Shown: positions 1 to 16,700 of the stretch, in pieces
Position numbering within the stretch: the stretch's first letter is position 1
How the letters are laid out: every line of letters begins with the position of its first letter
Assembly (NCBI GenBank): GCA_012064415.1
Contig: SSNU01000234.1
Location: forward strand, 100,598-164,597
Origin: Gyrodactylus bullatarudis
Lineage: Eukaryota; Platyhelminthes; Monogenea; Gyrodactylidea; Gyrodactylidae
Length of the DNA: 64,000 nt
Reading direction: 5' to 3'
Position numbers and translations under genes: made by a program
The notes under the pieces: generated by a model
Databases searched by the model: none
Seen by the model: the letters and a program-made list of their open reading frames with translations, nothing else
What the model was told of the DNA's origin: nothing

Positions 1-1743
1 ACGATAATGGGGTGAAGCATTAGAACAGATTTGATTTTCCCCTCTCATCTATAGATCATGAAAGACTTGTTTGAACCAACCTCCCACTTTCAAATCAAGT
101 TAGAAAAAAATGTGAATTTGGCGTTAAATCGAAATTTGTAAAGATGACCATATTTTTCTTCAAATGGCGACATGATCTGAATTCCTAAAATTCTTTAACA
201 TATTCGAATTCATGAGATGTTTCGGAAATTCATGGATTCTTAACTTGATGTAAATTAGCTTTATATCTAAAGTAAAAATTGTACAACAATGAAAGGTCAG
301 ACGCTTTAATTTTAATTACTGTCTTGGAAATTATTACAGCGTTAGTTCTAATTTTGCAAATTTCTATTTTATTACATAAACTAATTAATTTAGAATATTT
401 TTTATTTCTACATACTGAAAATCAGCCTCGCTTCATCTTTCTAGATGGCAGTTTAGAGAGAGACACACACAAGGTGTTGTTCATTCATTTTTAATTGTGT
501 ATTTTTAAACTCAATAGAGTTGTTTTTGTTTCTGGTGAATATTTTTGCAATCAATAATTTCTCTCTTTGATCCTTTCACATAATAAAGTTAAGGAAAAAT
601 TATTTCTTAATTCAGTCTAATACTGGACTCAATTATCTCATAAATGATTCATAGGTTAAGGAGGATTAGATGAGTTTATTCTATAATTTCTAATAGGCTT
701 TAAAACGGGAGAACTAATTTATATATAAAGAAATGGAATTTTTGAATCTAGCCTAGTAATTAATACGAATTTTAATTATATTATTTGATTAAATAAAAAT
801 ACAAGATCCTGCATGAATAACTTGATTAGAGACTTATAAAAAGAGACAAAATCTCATCAAATAATAGAATAGACTATAAATTCAATCGAAAATAAGCTCA
901 TATATATTTTGTAGTAAGAGAGTCTTGATGCATCATTCTTCTTCTATAATGTGAGAAAAGCTATTTCAAATTTCTCAAATCAAATTTCTTAGAATAGCTT
1001 TTTTCTTCTTAAATCAAAGAAGAAAATTAAGGACTAGTTCAAGAGTATTTCCATGGCTACATTGTGATAGTCGAGAATAAATCATTGAATTTAAACTGTA
1101 TCATCAAGTTTGTGAAATAGACTGAAAATCGAATTGCAAAAAAGATCTGATTGGATCCATTCTATCAGTTAGAGATAAAAATATGGAAATTTGGCAAATT
1201 AAAATTGATAGTTTTACATAATACGTGAGAGTCTTCTGGTCAAAAGTGGATATCATAAAAATTCATCGACGAAAGAGAAGAATACAGTTTACCAACTGAT
1301 TAAAGAAAACTCCCAAATTCAGGTCAAGTTTTTGAGCTTTGGTACGACCCAGTCAGTCTTGTAACAGAGGCTTAGTTTTTATTAAATTTTATTATTAGGA
1401 AACATCGTCAATCAATACAATAACTGATGAGCAGAAAGACAGTACCAAAATTGTGAAGTATAATATACATGCGCTTGATTCTTAATTATATATCTCGAAA
1501 TCAACATCAAGGATTCGATTGAATTGATTGAAAATTTCCTTGTTATAAATTTCAAAATAAGCCCACTAGTTTAGGAATCAATTTACATAGCCAATGGCTA
1601 CTAACCCTTTTTAGCATTAGAGATTAATTTAATTTTTTCGCTATTTTTGATGATTTACTAAAGAAACATGTTGACGCAGTAATTTACATAGCTACTAATG
1701 CAAGTGCAAATTCAGAGAGAACAAAAAAACATGAAAAACTCAC
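1..1743. other. AT-rich stretch without a recognisable exon
   Basis: I see no convincing exon on either strand. The stretch lies 3' of the last visible exon of the minus-strand SLK-like kinase gene, which ends with a good GT donor, so it is probably intron of that gene. Positions about 100-250 resemble part of the inverted-repeat element near 38861-39215: both carry an 'aatgtgaatttggcgtt' block followed by a diverged arm. This suggests an old copy of the same repeat family. Confidence 0.5.
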
Positions 1744-4851
<3,108 letters not shown>

Positions 4852-5147
4852 TTTCTAAAATAAGTTAAAGTGTAATAACACTTAAACAAGCTTGTTATTT
4901 TCAATTTCATTGACTATTTTCAAATGAATAATTTTATTTGAAATTTTCTGATGTATCTCATGATTTATCATACATAGTATGTATTGCATACATTATCAGC
5001 TGATTTCTTTGGCTTAATGCTTGAAAAATCTGCAACTTTTATTGAATCCAATCATAAAACTTTGTTACAATATATTTCCAAAACTAAATTTAATTATCTT
5101 TTAGACACTAAAAATCGTAAACTGCTTAGTTATAGTCTGCAATGTAA

Positions 5148-5991
5148 CTATTTCGTTTTTTTCAAATCTTTCAGAAATTTTCTATTGCTTATAAAAGATC
5201 GGATGAATTTTTGCAAAACTGCCGCGTTTCTATCCATCTTTTCTTTTAGTTCAATGGCTATTCTGACCTTTTCCTTTTGTTCCTCGTTCAACTTTTGTTG
5301 TTTATTATACTCTATAAGAGCTATTTCATAATCAGTTTTAAGACAGTCTTGTTCCAACGATAAATCTGAATTCTTTATCAATGTTTCATTTAATTCATTG
5401 ATTGATCTCTCTACATTCTGTTCATATTCGGTTATATATTTTGAAAATAATGTTTCCAAGTATCCTCTTTTCTTAAGACTCTCTGTTAATTTTTCTTTAA
5501 TCTCACTGATTATATTTTTATTTGCTTCCTCATTTTCATACACTTTACCTTTCATGATTTCAAGAAATTCTTTGATTTGTTAATATTACGATCCTACCTT
5601 TTTGTTCTCGTTTTATCTGTTCTAACTTTTCCCTATGCAATTTTGAAGATTTTTCAAGTTCTTGTTCATGTGTAAAGATCATTTTTTCTGTTGACTTTGT
5701 TAAATCATTTAAGAAAGAATTAGATTTCCCAATCTTTGTTTTGTGATAGCTATTAATCTTGTCACAACGCATGCGTAACTTGTCATTCTCTTGTTCTTCT
5801 CTTAAATTTTTTTTCTGTTTCTCCTCTAACTTGAAATTAGTTGAAAGTGGAAAGTAATCCTCACATTGCGCTAAATAGCTCATAAAATATCTTATTTTAA
5901 ATGCATTGTTATTTATACTAAGATCATCTTCGAAAATTTCGATTAAACTCGCCTGTAAAGAAGTGAAGATTACGCAGGATTTTTCCAACAT
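5148..5991 (-). CDS. IQ-motif coiled-coil protein (DRC9/DRC10, IQCG/IQCD-like)
   Basis: Two exons (5991-5598 and 5569-5148) joined by a 28-nt GT-AG intron give 271 residues. Most of the protein is Glu/Lys-rich coiled coil. Near the C-terminus the segment NAAVLQKFIRSFISNRK has the spacing of a calmodulin-binding IQ motif. A short coiled-coil protein ending in one IQ motif fits the axonemal nexin-dynein regulatory subunits IQCG (DRC9) and IQCD (DRC10), which would imply a role in motile cilia or sperm. The match is by architecture rather than firm identity. The open frame extends upstream of 5991 only through a TTG, so the ATG at 5991 is taken as start. It lies upstream of and in the same direction as the kinase gene, 296 bp from its ATG. 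Confidence 0.6.
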
Positions 5992-6151
5992 TGAATTATT
6001 TAAATCAAACAATTTTTGAATTATTTACGAAACTTGAGATAAAGAATAACATATGGGACCGTTTTTTTAACTAAGCAAGTACTATGAATAAACTCGAATA
6101 AATCGGGTCGAATTTCTAATTACTATTCCACTGAAATATTATTCACATTTA
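5992..6151. promoter_or_regulatory. Short divergent intergenic region
   Basis: These 160 bp separate the ATG of the IQ-motif gene (minus) from that of the FAM185A-like gene (plus). Both promoters must lie here unless either gene has a distant non-coding first exon. I see no clear TATA box or initiator to assign. Confidence 0.4.
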
Positions 6152-7054
6152 ATGCACCTCATCACCAATTTCTCAAAAAGATTTTCTAGTGTTTTTTCAG
6201 GAAACACTCTTCTAATTCCAAAAGAATATTCTTTAGCTTCTAAGCCTCATGATTTTCAAATAAAACAAATCGAAAGACCACTCGAAAAAATCAACGTGAA
6301 ACATAAAAATGGAATCCTGATGTTAAAAGGATTTCAAAATTCTACACTATCTGTCAATTCTGATGCTTGTGTTAAACTTGATGGAATTCTTGGATCAAAT
6401 ATAAGCATCGTAAGCAAAAAATGTTATTCTGATAAACCTTTTTCTGGATCAGGATCTATTGAATGTGACGAGGTACATTGTAATTAGTTATTAATGTTAA
6501 AGATCAATTTGAAAAATTTAATGTCCGATAGTATAAGTTTAAGAGCCAAGTCAATTAATCTAGATTCTTATTATGTCAACAATTTGAATCTATCAGCTGA
6601 ACATAAGGCCAGTGTGAATATAGGTTGTGGAAATGGAGATACAAATATTTCTTTAGAGAACGAGGCAAATGTTTCCATTAAGCACTTTGAAAATGGTTCT
6701 TTAAATCACATGCAAAAAGAAGGTTCCTTAAGTCTCTTTTTAGATGATTCTGTTTCAAATCTAAATATTTATATGGGAGAAGGAATTATTGAAATACACT
6801 TATCAGAACCGAAAAATATTTCTAGTTTATATATAGACTGTACTGAACTGGAAATTTCTGATGATGTTAAAAACTTCATACATGACGAAAATCGAATAGA
6901 AATGCCAGAATCTGTCCAGTATTCAGCTGTTTTTGCAGTATTGAATAACATCGAACCTGAAAATCTGTGGAAGGTTCATGTTCTCAAAGGAAAAGTAAAA
7001 ATTTGTCTAAAATCTGGATGGATTGACTCTATCGTTAAAGATTTTAATAAATAA
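6152..7054 (+). CDS. FAM185A-like beta-repeat protein
   Basis: Two exons (6152-6472 and 6503-7054) joined by a 30-nt intron encode 290 residues. The sequence alternates short hydrophobic strands with Asn/Ser/Gly turns, for example SINLDSYYVNNLNLSAE and ASVNIGCGNGDTNISLEN. This is typical of the DUF4097-type adhesin-like beta solenoid of FAM185A, a poorly characterised metazoan protein. The N-terminus (about 35 residues, Lys/Arg and hydrophobic) could be a mitochondrial presequence, but that is a guess. The stop codon overlaps an AATAAA run, and the EAPP ATG follows after only 27 bp. Family assignment is by overall look and recalled similarity, not a decisive motif. Confidence 0.55.
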
Positions 7055-7060
7055 ATAAAT

Positions 7061-7081
7061 TTTGTTTATATCAGCATTGTT
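7061..7081 (+). promoter_or_regulatory. 3' splice-acceptor-like site directly before the EAPP ATG
   Basis: The 27-bp spacer between the FAM185A-like stop and the EAPP ATG reads as a pyrimidine-rich tract ending 'tttatatcag' at 7074, seven bases before the ATG at 7082. There is no room for a cis 5' UTR intron starting within the spacer. This is the layout expected for a spliced-leader trans-splice acceptor in an operon. A similar tract ending 'cccacag' at 7747 precedes the Vps13D ATG at 7754. Confidence 0.4.
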
Positions 7082-7592
7082 ATGTTTAACTGCAAGTATG
7101 ATGGATACGAAGAGGAGTCTTCAGAGTAAGCTATCCTTTATTTATTAAAGTGATGAAATATTAGCCATTGAAGTCGCTAATGATTCTCAAGCTATCAATG
7201 ATTTCAAGATTACAATGGATAGAGAGCTCGACATTTTGATAAATATTTACAATAAGATTCATAAAAACAATATTTCGGAACAAGAAATCCTCCATGACGA
7301 AGAGATTGATGATATAGACGAACGAGAAATGGAAGCTTCGTATGGAAAATCAGATTACAAATTAACTTGTCCGGGTTGCTTTGCCATCATATGCCAAGTG
7401 TGTCAGAGTCACACAATTTACAAATCTCAATTTAGAGCATTGGAAGTACAAAACTGTGAAATAAGTAATGAAAAAGTCAAAAAGAAAGGTGATGTATACA
7501 GTAAAGTTATCTGTAACGGCTGCAAGACCACGGTGGGACTCAAATCAACAGAAAATATCTATCATCTTTTTAATGTACTATCAGGCTATTAG
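7082..7592 (+). CDS. EAPP: E2F-associated phosphoprotein (EAPP) orthologue
   Basis: Exons 7082-7125 and 7151-7592 with a 25-nt intron encode 161 residues. The conserved EAPP core is recognisable: CPGCFAIICQVCQSH, then YKSQFRALEV, then a second CNGC pair and YHLFNVL near the C-terminus. Together the CxxC pairs look like a four-cysteine zinc-binding unit. In mammals EAPP is a nuclear protein that binds E2F factors and modulates cell-cycle transcription. This copy is shorter than the human protein (about 285 aa) because the acidic N-terminal half is reduced; an acidic patch DDEI and EEIDDIDERE remains. The short first exon is supported by an in-frame donor and an acidic reading. Confidence 0.8.
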
Positions 7593-7753
7593 ACATCATT
7601 TGTGTCACATCATAAATAAAACGATTTTTCATACAAGCCTCGTATCATCTTTTTTAACAATATTCAATCTTTCTACAATATTTGTTTTCTTGATATTATT
7701 CACAGATTTAAATAAAATTTATTTATAATTAAAAATTATTCCCACAGACTTTT

Positions 7754-10700
7754 ATGTTAGAAAGATTTGTCAACTATTTTATTAAACAATTTGTTGGGAA
7801 ATATGTGGAAAGCCTTAATACCGATGAAATTTCCATTAGTTATACACAGGGTGATGTGGTGCTAAGGGATCTTGTAATAAAACAAGATGCACTCTTCTCC
7901 CTTACTGAACTCCCGTTTGTGGTGAAAGCAGGAAAAATTGGTCTTATAAAACTCGAAATTCCTCTGAGTACTCGACAGAATAACTCTTGTATAGTCCTTG
8001 TTGAAGATTTGCAGCTTGATACATTCATGGATAGCACACAATTTTCAATTCACAATTTCAATGAAGACCAGATTAAAAAGGTTCAAAAGGAATTTCTCAA
8101 AAACTTGGAAAACAAATGGTTTGAAGTATTAAAGAAGGGTGGGCTCAGTGGTCTTGTGGCTTTCCGAAATGCGGAGACTTCCTATTTTTGGTCCTATTTA
8201 TTCTCATTCTTATATGGAATAACTAAAAATATTCAGATTGAGTTTAAAAATGTTTCAATCAACTACACTTTGGATATATCCAGATTTGTAGTCAAATTCG
8301 ACTCTTTCAATTTATCTTCATTTTCCACAAATGAAGTTGATTCAGAAAAAGAAACAAAAAAGTTTTTCGAAATTGCGAACATCTCTCTAAGCTATTTCAA
8401 CAGTCCATGCAAGGAGTCATGTGTTGTAATTCTTCCTAATACCAATCTAAATGGAAAGCTAACATCTAACCATAATGAAGAGCATAAAAATCCTGATATA
8501 CCTCGATTTAAAGTTGACATCACGTTAGATCCTATCATGTTAACACTAACAGATGAAATAATCCTTTCAGGACTTGTAATTACTAATGAAATATCAAATT
8601 ATTTAATACTTTTTGACCGATCTCAAAGAAGGCCCAAGGAATCAGTGAAATCTGTGTAATTTAAAAATTTTAAAAATTTTTTCAATAATCTTTTGATGAC
8701 TTTTATTTTATTAATACATAGTCCTCGAGATTGGTGGAGATATGCTGCTTGTGAGTGTGTTCCTTCATTAAGAGACAGATTGAAAATCAAAAATATTGGT
8801 CTCACTCAACTAGTTAAAGAGGCAAATCTCTCTAATAACTATGTTCGGTACTATGAGAATTATCTTTTGAAAGAAATTGTCAATTCTGATGATAAATCCA
8901 CGCTTAGTCAAGGTGAATTTGATGATTTATCTGAATCTTGGCCTCACTATCGAGTCAAATTGCTTCGACAAAAGGCTATGAGTAAAGCTGCAAAGAAGAT
9001 AAATGCAATGAATGTACGTTGAAAATAAGTTTAATTTTATAACTTTTAATAGGTGATTAAAAAATCGGAAAAAACTTCCGGAAATTGGGGCTTCTATTGG
9101 ATGTATTCCAAGTGGACAGGCTATTCCAGTGGGAGTGAAACGTTGAAAGAACTTCCTGATGAGTCAAATCCCGAGTCTGATGTTATTTCCCTACTCGATG
9201 AAATTTCCATGTCTGAGGATGTTGGGCATCTCTTACTAATTGATGGTCTCTTATTCCATTTTCGAATTTCAATTGGAGAAATCAGATGCAGATTGACAAG
9301 TCTTGACCAAAACGACTACACTAAACTCCAAGTATGCATTGAAAATTTACAAATTATTTTCAGCCCCTCTTGTCGTTGCAAGCTGAACTGTTGGAAAGTG
9401 ATTTGAAATTTTATCCCAGATCAAAATCTATGAAGTTCAATGCAAGTCTCAAATCTATGAATCTAATGAATGATTTACTCGAAAGTGACGACAGTGTCGA
9501 GAATAGTTCTCTCATGTTAGTGGCCGTTTTTATGAATGGGGATGGTGCTCTGATTAAACTATTAATTTAACCATAGGAATGACTTGTTGAGATGTATGAT
9601 TACCTCGACCAGAGATCACAATAACCATACCTTTCTTACTCTTTCGTATGAAATCTTGCCTCCCAACAGCGTATCACAATATCGCTTGGAAATGAAAGCG
9701 GAACCCCTGCAGATTGTCTACGAGCATGAGTTAATAATTGAATTTTTAAATTTCCTACAAAAGTGCTCAAACTTTTCCAAAGAGAACTTGTCATCTTCAG
9801 CGAAAAATCAGTTCGAACTTGTCAAGTTTCGCACTAAAAGAGCTCTCGAAAAAACTGACACAGTTAATCAGAAAAAGCGCAAGGAAATGCGATGGGCTGT
9901 GAATCTTGATATAGCTGCTCCTCATATTCTCATTCCAGAATTTCCCAGTCGCAATAAAATCATTTCCTCCAGTGATTACATTTTCAATCCATTCAAGATA
10001 AACTTTAATGCTGTCCTGTGTAATTTTGGCAGGTTTAGATTCTATAATTATGAGGTAAGTCTTTTAATGAGTTCAATAATTCCCGATCAATGTTTCTTTT
10101 TTCCTCCTTAGAATACAAAGTATACTAAATTTGTTTACGACAATAAACCAACTGTACAATTAGAATCACATGAAAACAGTGACAATGAGGATGAATTCTT
10201 GACCCCTTGTGCTTCCCCGGTTGCAAGTGAAGACGAGAGTATTTCTCCTGAAAAGGTAAATGCAAATTATACATGAAAATTTTGGATAAACAAACATTTC
10301 TTTTTGATTTGAACAATAGGCAGGAGACAGTGCAAAAAGTTTTACTCCATTTCAACGTATCTACGAGTCTTATCATATGCAGTTGGATGATTTTCGTATA
10401 ATTGTCGGAAATATCGATACTTTTATTGAGAAAAAACTCTGGAAAATACCCAAGATATTCGATGAAATTTCAGAGGATACAGAGAAGAAATCAAAATCTG
10501 TGAGATATCAAAAAAGAAGAAGAAATTTACCTAGTAATTGAATAATATTTCCATAGAATTCAGATTCTTCCCTAATATCTTCCATGTGCATCGTGGACAA
10601 GTTCAGTCTGACAGTTCTCTTTTGCCGAAGAATTTTTGCACTAAAACTGATCCCAAAGAAATGGATTTCCATGCCAAAAGATTTTGATTTACCGATTGGT

Positions 10701-13700
10701 TTACCAAATGTAATTCTCTGTTGGAAACAGCACCAGTGTGTCTTCAAGATTTCCAATCAGAAACTTGTAAATATTTTTCCTTGGCCCATGACAAAATTAT
10801 ACTAACTTTTGAAATTATTCTAGGCTATCTTAAAGAAGTGCTTCCAAATGATTCAGAATAATACCTCTGTCGTTGATGATTCATCTGTAGGAAGGGAAGA
10901 TTTATCCTTAATTCAAGAGGAAATTGAGGATAGACTTAACGAGAGCATGACCAATCAAAGTCCTTTGGAAAGAAACTTTTTGTTAAAAAAGAGATCTCGA
11001 ACTATTTCAGTTTCATCTCCACATGTTACTAACATTAGTAGACGACAAGCAACTGCTGATTATTCCAACAACAAACAGCGTAAAGTCTTGATGAACTTTT
11101 ATATGAATGAGTTGATATTCCTTATCGATAATGAGAGTCAGTTTTATTATCTCTATTATATAGAAAATATTGACTTAATGATTTTTTTTACTTCGCTTCA
11201 GAAAAACCCTTGGCTGATGTAACCTTGAAAGGGGTTGTTGCAACTTGGATGCGTATGTCAGATAAATTAACAAAAGCATCACTTAAATTGCAAAAAATCA
11301 CAGTCACTGATAACTTTAGTGAAATTGACTCTCAATACTCGACTGTTTTTCATTCGAATCCTTTTATCGACCATCTGGTAACACCTTCGAATAATTTTCT
11401 CGATACAAAATTGAATCTAGACTACAATGAAAAGATCTTCTTTGTAGATCCCGAAGAAGGTAAAGGTACGTAGATTGAATTGTATTTTATGTTTGTAACA
11501 AAAGTTCATTATTGATATTATTCTCTCTTTTAGATTTTTCGTCTAGCAATCTTATTCAGCTATTCTACAGTTGGTCCGGGGAAAATTTGCTCAGCTTAGA
11601 CTTGGAGTTTAATCAAATTGAATTAATTGGTATGTTAATTTTTATGCTGCTTTGTTTCATAAAAGTTTTCATCCTTCTTTGTAAAAAGGTAATCCCGAAT
11701 TTATTAGAGAGCTCGTAAACTTTTACATTTCAACAAAGGAGCTTGTAGATCCGTATTATTCGACTGCCTCTCGAGAAACAGCTGTTGAGGAAAAACCAAA
11801 AGAACTAGAAAAGCCCACTTATGAAATTAGAGTTACAATTCAGCTGAGAGAGTTGTCCATTCTCCAAATTGACATTCTAAATAACTCAAAAGTGAGAGAA
11901 CTGTTCAAGACGAACCTGAAAAATGCCCACCTCGGTTACCAACATTGTAAGTTAGATTCCTTTAGAATCATAACCATTAATTAATTGATAATCATAGTTG
12001 TTCATGGAGATTCATTCACTGGCAAGTTGAAAGAGGGAAAAATTCTAGATTTAATCGATAGCTCTTTCAGTGACTTTGACATAGTTTTTTACAAATATCT
12101 ATCTGATGAAAAAAGAAATGTTAAATACGCCAAAATAAATGTAACTGAAACAGGTATTAAGATAAAAATAGTTGAAGACCAAAACTACGACCCTGACTAT
12201 CAGAGCAAGTTTCATTCAGTCAGTGGTAACTTGGGCAACATTTATGTGAGTTAACAAAAGCATAGTTAAAAATGAATTCAGCTGACTGAAACTCTTTAAA
12301 CCTCGAATAGATTGATGATTTAACAACAGACTATACTCAGAGTTTATATCGTAACAAGTTCATCACAATCAAGGAAACCTGTGAAGATTCTTATTTAACA
12401 TTTTGCTTCGAAAAATTCTTCAAAACCAACAAGAATGCCTGTCATGAGGCTTTCTTTGACATGACCATTTCCCCAGGATACTATCTTCACTCACAAAAGT
12501 TTATCATTGGTTTTGCTGATTTGTTGGTGGAGTATCTTGACTGTTTTGATGATTTTATGTTGTATTTCGATAGCAATCCAAAAGTAGACAATGCCAAAGA
12601 AGAACTAGTAAGAACGAAATCATTTAAAACATTAGATAATGAACTCATGTGAATTTTGTAAAATTCTTGAATTTCAAAATTCATCGAGAATAGCTTCATT
12701 TAAATTTTATAGCTAGTAAAAATTTAATAAACTCTGAAATTTTCCTGTAGGTTGGACAGTATTCTTGTCTTCATTTGAATATCTCAGCGCATGCCTCATA
12801 CATTGTATTGCCGATTAGTTCAGTAAAAGAGAATTGCCTTATCATCGATTTGGGTTTTCTAACTGCCAAAAATGAAATTATTGCATGCAATAACGAAATA
12901 GCTAAAGAGTACAATACAAAATTGAACGAATTCATTGGCCAAGAACCAACTTGCCTTAACTGCCTAAACGTGCCTACAGCCCTTGAGGAGAATATCAAGT
13001 ACGTTGATTGGAATGATAATTTTTCTAGTTGGTCCATACCCGAGTGTATGATTTCTTCGAATAACGATGCTGCAATTGATTTCTTTTCCAAGGACTTCTC
13101 CATTTTAGAGAATATCAAGATTGACCTTTCAAAAATTCATGCCTATGTCGGAGAGAAAATTGATTTAATTAAAGTTGAGGACCTCAACATTGAAGAACGA
13201 AAAAGTAATCCCCCAATTTTACCTTTTATTTATGTAGACTTTCTCAATTTCAAGGAATACTCTATCAGACGTACAAGTGAAGAAAACTTGTGTGATTCCT
13301 TCAACTTGGAAATCAACGTTAGACGACTCCTGAATTTGAACCCGGATAACTTTCATCCTAGATTTACAATTGATGCAAACTTAACAAAACTAGAATTCCA
13401 AATCCATCTCATGGACTTTTGTCTGATCCTAGGTTTTCTCGGACAAAATCTAGGCGAAAACCCCTATTCAAACGATCAGTTCTTACTTTCGAAATACCGT
13501 CCACGTTCTCAACTCTCGAAGAGGATAAAGGTTTGTCTTCTTTTTCATGAATTTGCATTTCTTTTCAGCTCAAAGAGTTGTCTATTAAGAGTAGTAATCA
13601 AGTCAACTTGACCATGAAAATATGCCTGAATAATGTCATTTTCAATCTTTATGATTATGACTATGTTGAGAGGGAAAAATCTAGCTTATTTGCAAAGATA

Positions 13701-16700
13701 GTCTACACTGAATCTGTTCTGAGATATCATTCCTTTCAAAATTCCGTGAGCAATATTGACCTACGATGCTTGGACCTATGTCTCATTGACATGAGAAATA
13801 ATCAAGGCAAGTGTAACATCTGGTAAAGCTTTTTAAAAAAAACTAATAAAAATTATTATAGAAACTAAAGTTGTCAGCTGCATAAAAACCAAGGAAAGCC
13901 TTCAGTCGTTGGAGAATCTTTTGTCAATCAGCTATACGAATAGGCATACCTATCAGAAGAATGATTGTCAGTCGGCTGAAGATGTAACCCTATTTGTTCA
14001 ACTCAACAGTACCAGAATTATATTCTCCTTTGATTTCTTTGTGAGATTCTTTGACTTTCTCCTCACCCCTGTATTTAACGATCCCTTTACAATCAATGAT
14101 CAAATTATGTGAGTCAATACTTTAAGAGATTCATTTAGTATTCTCTAAATCTTTTTGTATATCCTAAAATTTAGTCGCATGTAAGAATTCTGTTGTAATG
14201 TACTCAATGTATTTATTTACTTAACTCCTTAATAATTTTTCTCAATCTTGCTTGACTATTATATTATTTATTGACTAATTTTGTTTCAATTTACAAATTA
14301 GAAAAAAAATCAGTTCATCATCTTCAGAAGTCTTGGAAGTGGATGAGTATTTTAAAGAGAACTCTACAGAGAACACTAAAAGCACTTTCAATTTTCGTCT
14401 TGTCGTGAATGAAACTGACTTTCTACTTGTCCGTGATCTGAACTCCAAAGCCTCTGATGTTTTAGTCATTCAGGTAATTGTATAAATTTTAAACAACCTA
14501 TTTCAGTTGGCTTCCTGCTTTGAATATCTAAATGAAGAGTATATCTACTTCTTGAAGAATCAACACCAGATGAAGCAATTGAAAAGAAATATTCCTCTGA
14601 AAGCACCTAAAAATTTTACCTTTCGAATCCACGATGGTAGTTTTTTCACGGGTCTTATAGATTTGCATCAAGACGATCTACAAACCTTGAATAAGGTACA
14701 TATTATCCAACCAATGTCAGTAAATGTTGAAATGGCAAAATCTGATATGGTAAGTAGTAAAGTGATGAATTTTCTTCTGTCCAAACTAATCAATTGATAA
14801 TTACAGACGAATCAAAAGAATAATATTAGTCTAACAACTTCAGTTATGATGGGAAAATTTGCCTACTCTGACGCCATATTCTTGTCTTGTATTCTCCATG
14901 ATTTAAATGAGAAACTCAACCAGTTGAAAAGACTGACAAATGCTTCATTTCCTTACTTTAGATGTTTGAATAAATCAGAAGAGATTGTAGCAATTCCAGC
15001 TGAGAATCTTCCCAACGACTTTAGTCATATAATCATTGATAGTCTTTCGTTTATTGTTGATTCTCTAAGTTCATATGATACCTCTTTGATTGTACATTCA
15101 GAGGTGGTCTTTTGCCTAATAGATGACTGCTTGGATGCTGATGTTCCGTTATTAGAAATAGTATTATCCAGTGAGTCATCTTCATTACATAACATGGTTT
15201 GTAACTTTAAAATACAGTACATCAAATATACACCTCAAATTGACTCTTTTTTTATTTTATATTCAAGATTTTCAATTAGACTGGATTCCAAACTACTATG
15301 AGAATGGTTTCACTAGTTTCTTGTTCTCAATCTATTTTTACAATAGAGATCTAGCCACATGGGAGCCAATCATTGAACCTTCATGGTGAGTTATATCATT
15401 TTTACGTTATCTTCCATTTAGGATGAAAATTCTCTGGGGCATTGAAAAGGGTGATGATGATCAGAAATCGTGCAATATCCAGTTGATATGTAAGATTTCC
15501 TTTTTATCTTATGCATTCGTTTAGCTAGCGACTTTTTAAATATGAACGTCACTGTGCCCATGTTATCCTTGTACAAAGTGGTAATTGAAAAATTAGCCAA
15601 AGAGTTTAGGGAGAAACAGATTATGGATACATTTGAAAGGCTAAAAAATCGTAAGCCATTTGTACCGTTTCAGCTGGTAAATATGACCGGAGAGAATGTT
15701 TTTTATAAAATCCAGTGAGTATTTATCTATCTAATTGGCCTTTTAAAGATTAATTCTATTTATATTTGTATATTAGGAAAAATAATGCAACCTACGAGAC
15801 AGTCGCCAATAACCAAACAGTCAATCTCAACTTTGATATTTACAAACGGAATTCGCATTCTTCAAATTTCCGCAGTCTCACCAAGTTCCTACCAAAATTA
15901 ATCGTCAAGATAGATGGTTGGCAGTCCGCATATGCAGTTGCGGTTGACAGACTTGGCATTTATTTTAGAACTATTCAGAGAAAGAAACAAGTTGGTAAAA
16001 TATTTTTGAATATTTCATTATTTTCATTGCATTTAATTCGATTTTCAGCAAACAAGACTTGACTTGAACCAGTTGCCATGCTATACCCGTCTAGTAATTG
16101 AAGTAATTCGGGTTGGTTCAGCTCAAAACCAAATTATTCTTCGGAGTGGATTAACCCTTACAAATAAGCTGATTCAAGATCATGATCTAATATTGGGTTA
16201 TGAGTCGATTGAAAACCTTTATGAGGATATTAGTGCTGGAGGAATGTGTAATGTTGAAAAGACTTTCTTCAAGTATAGCCTCAGCCAAAGTCCTGTTAAA
16301 CCAGAAATAATTGCCGAGTTAAAATCAGGAGATACATTTAATGTTCCATTGAATATTTCTGCTCAAACATCCGCGAAAAAAGGTTATTTATGTTTTAAAC
16401 CGAGAATTAATCTTCCCAATGTTAGTAGCATATCATTCTGCTCTACTCTAATAAATATATAATTTTATTTTTCATTTATAGTCACCAAAGTACAAATGGT
16501 CGAGATTCGTCTTGAAGAATCAATACGAATATAATAATAATGATGATTTTGAAGTTATTGATTTTCCAAAATTTTCTAATGATTCCAAGAAAGACCAACA
16601 AGTCTCTTACATTGATTGCTTTGACTGGACAACCCTCTATGAGCCAGGTAAATCAAAATTTACTCTGAGCAAAGAAATAAGATGCCAGATTATTTCACAA

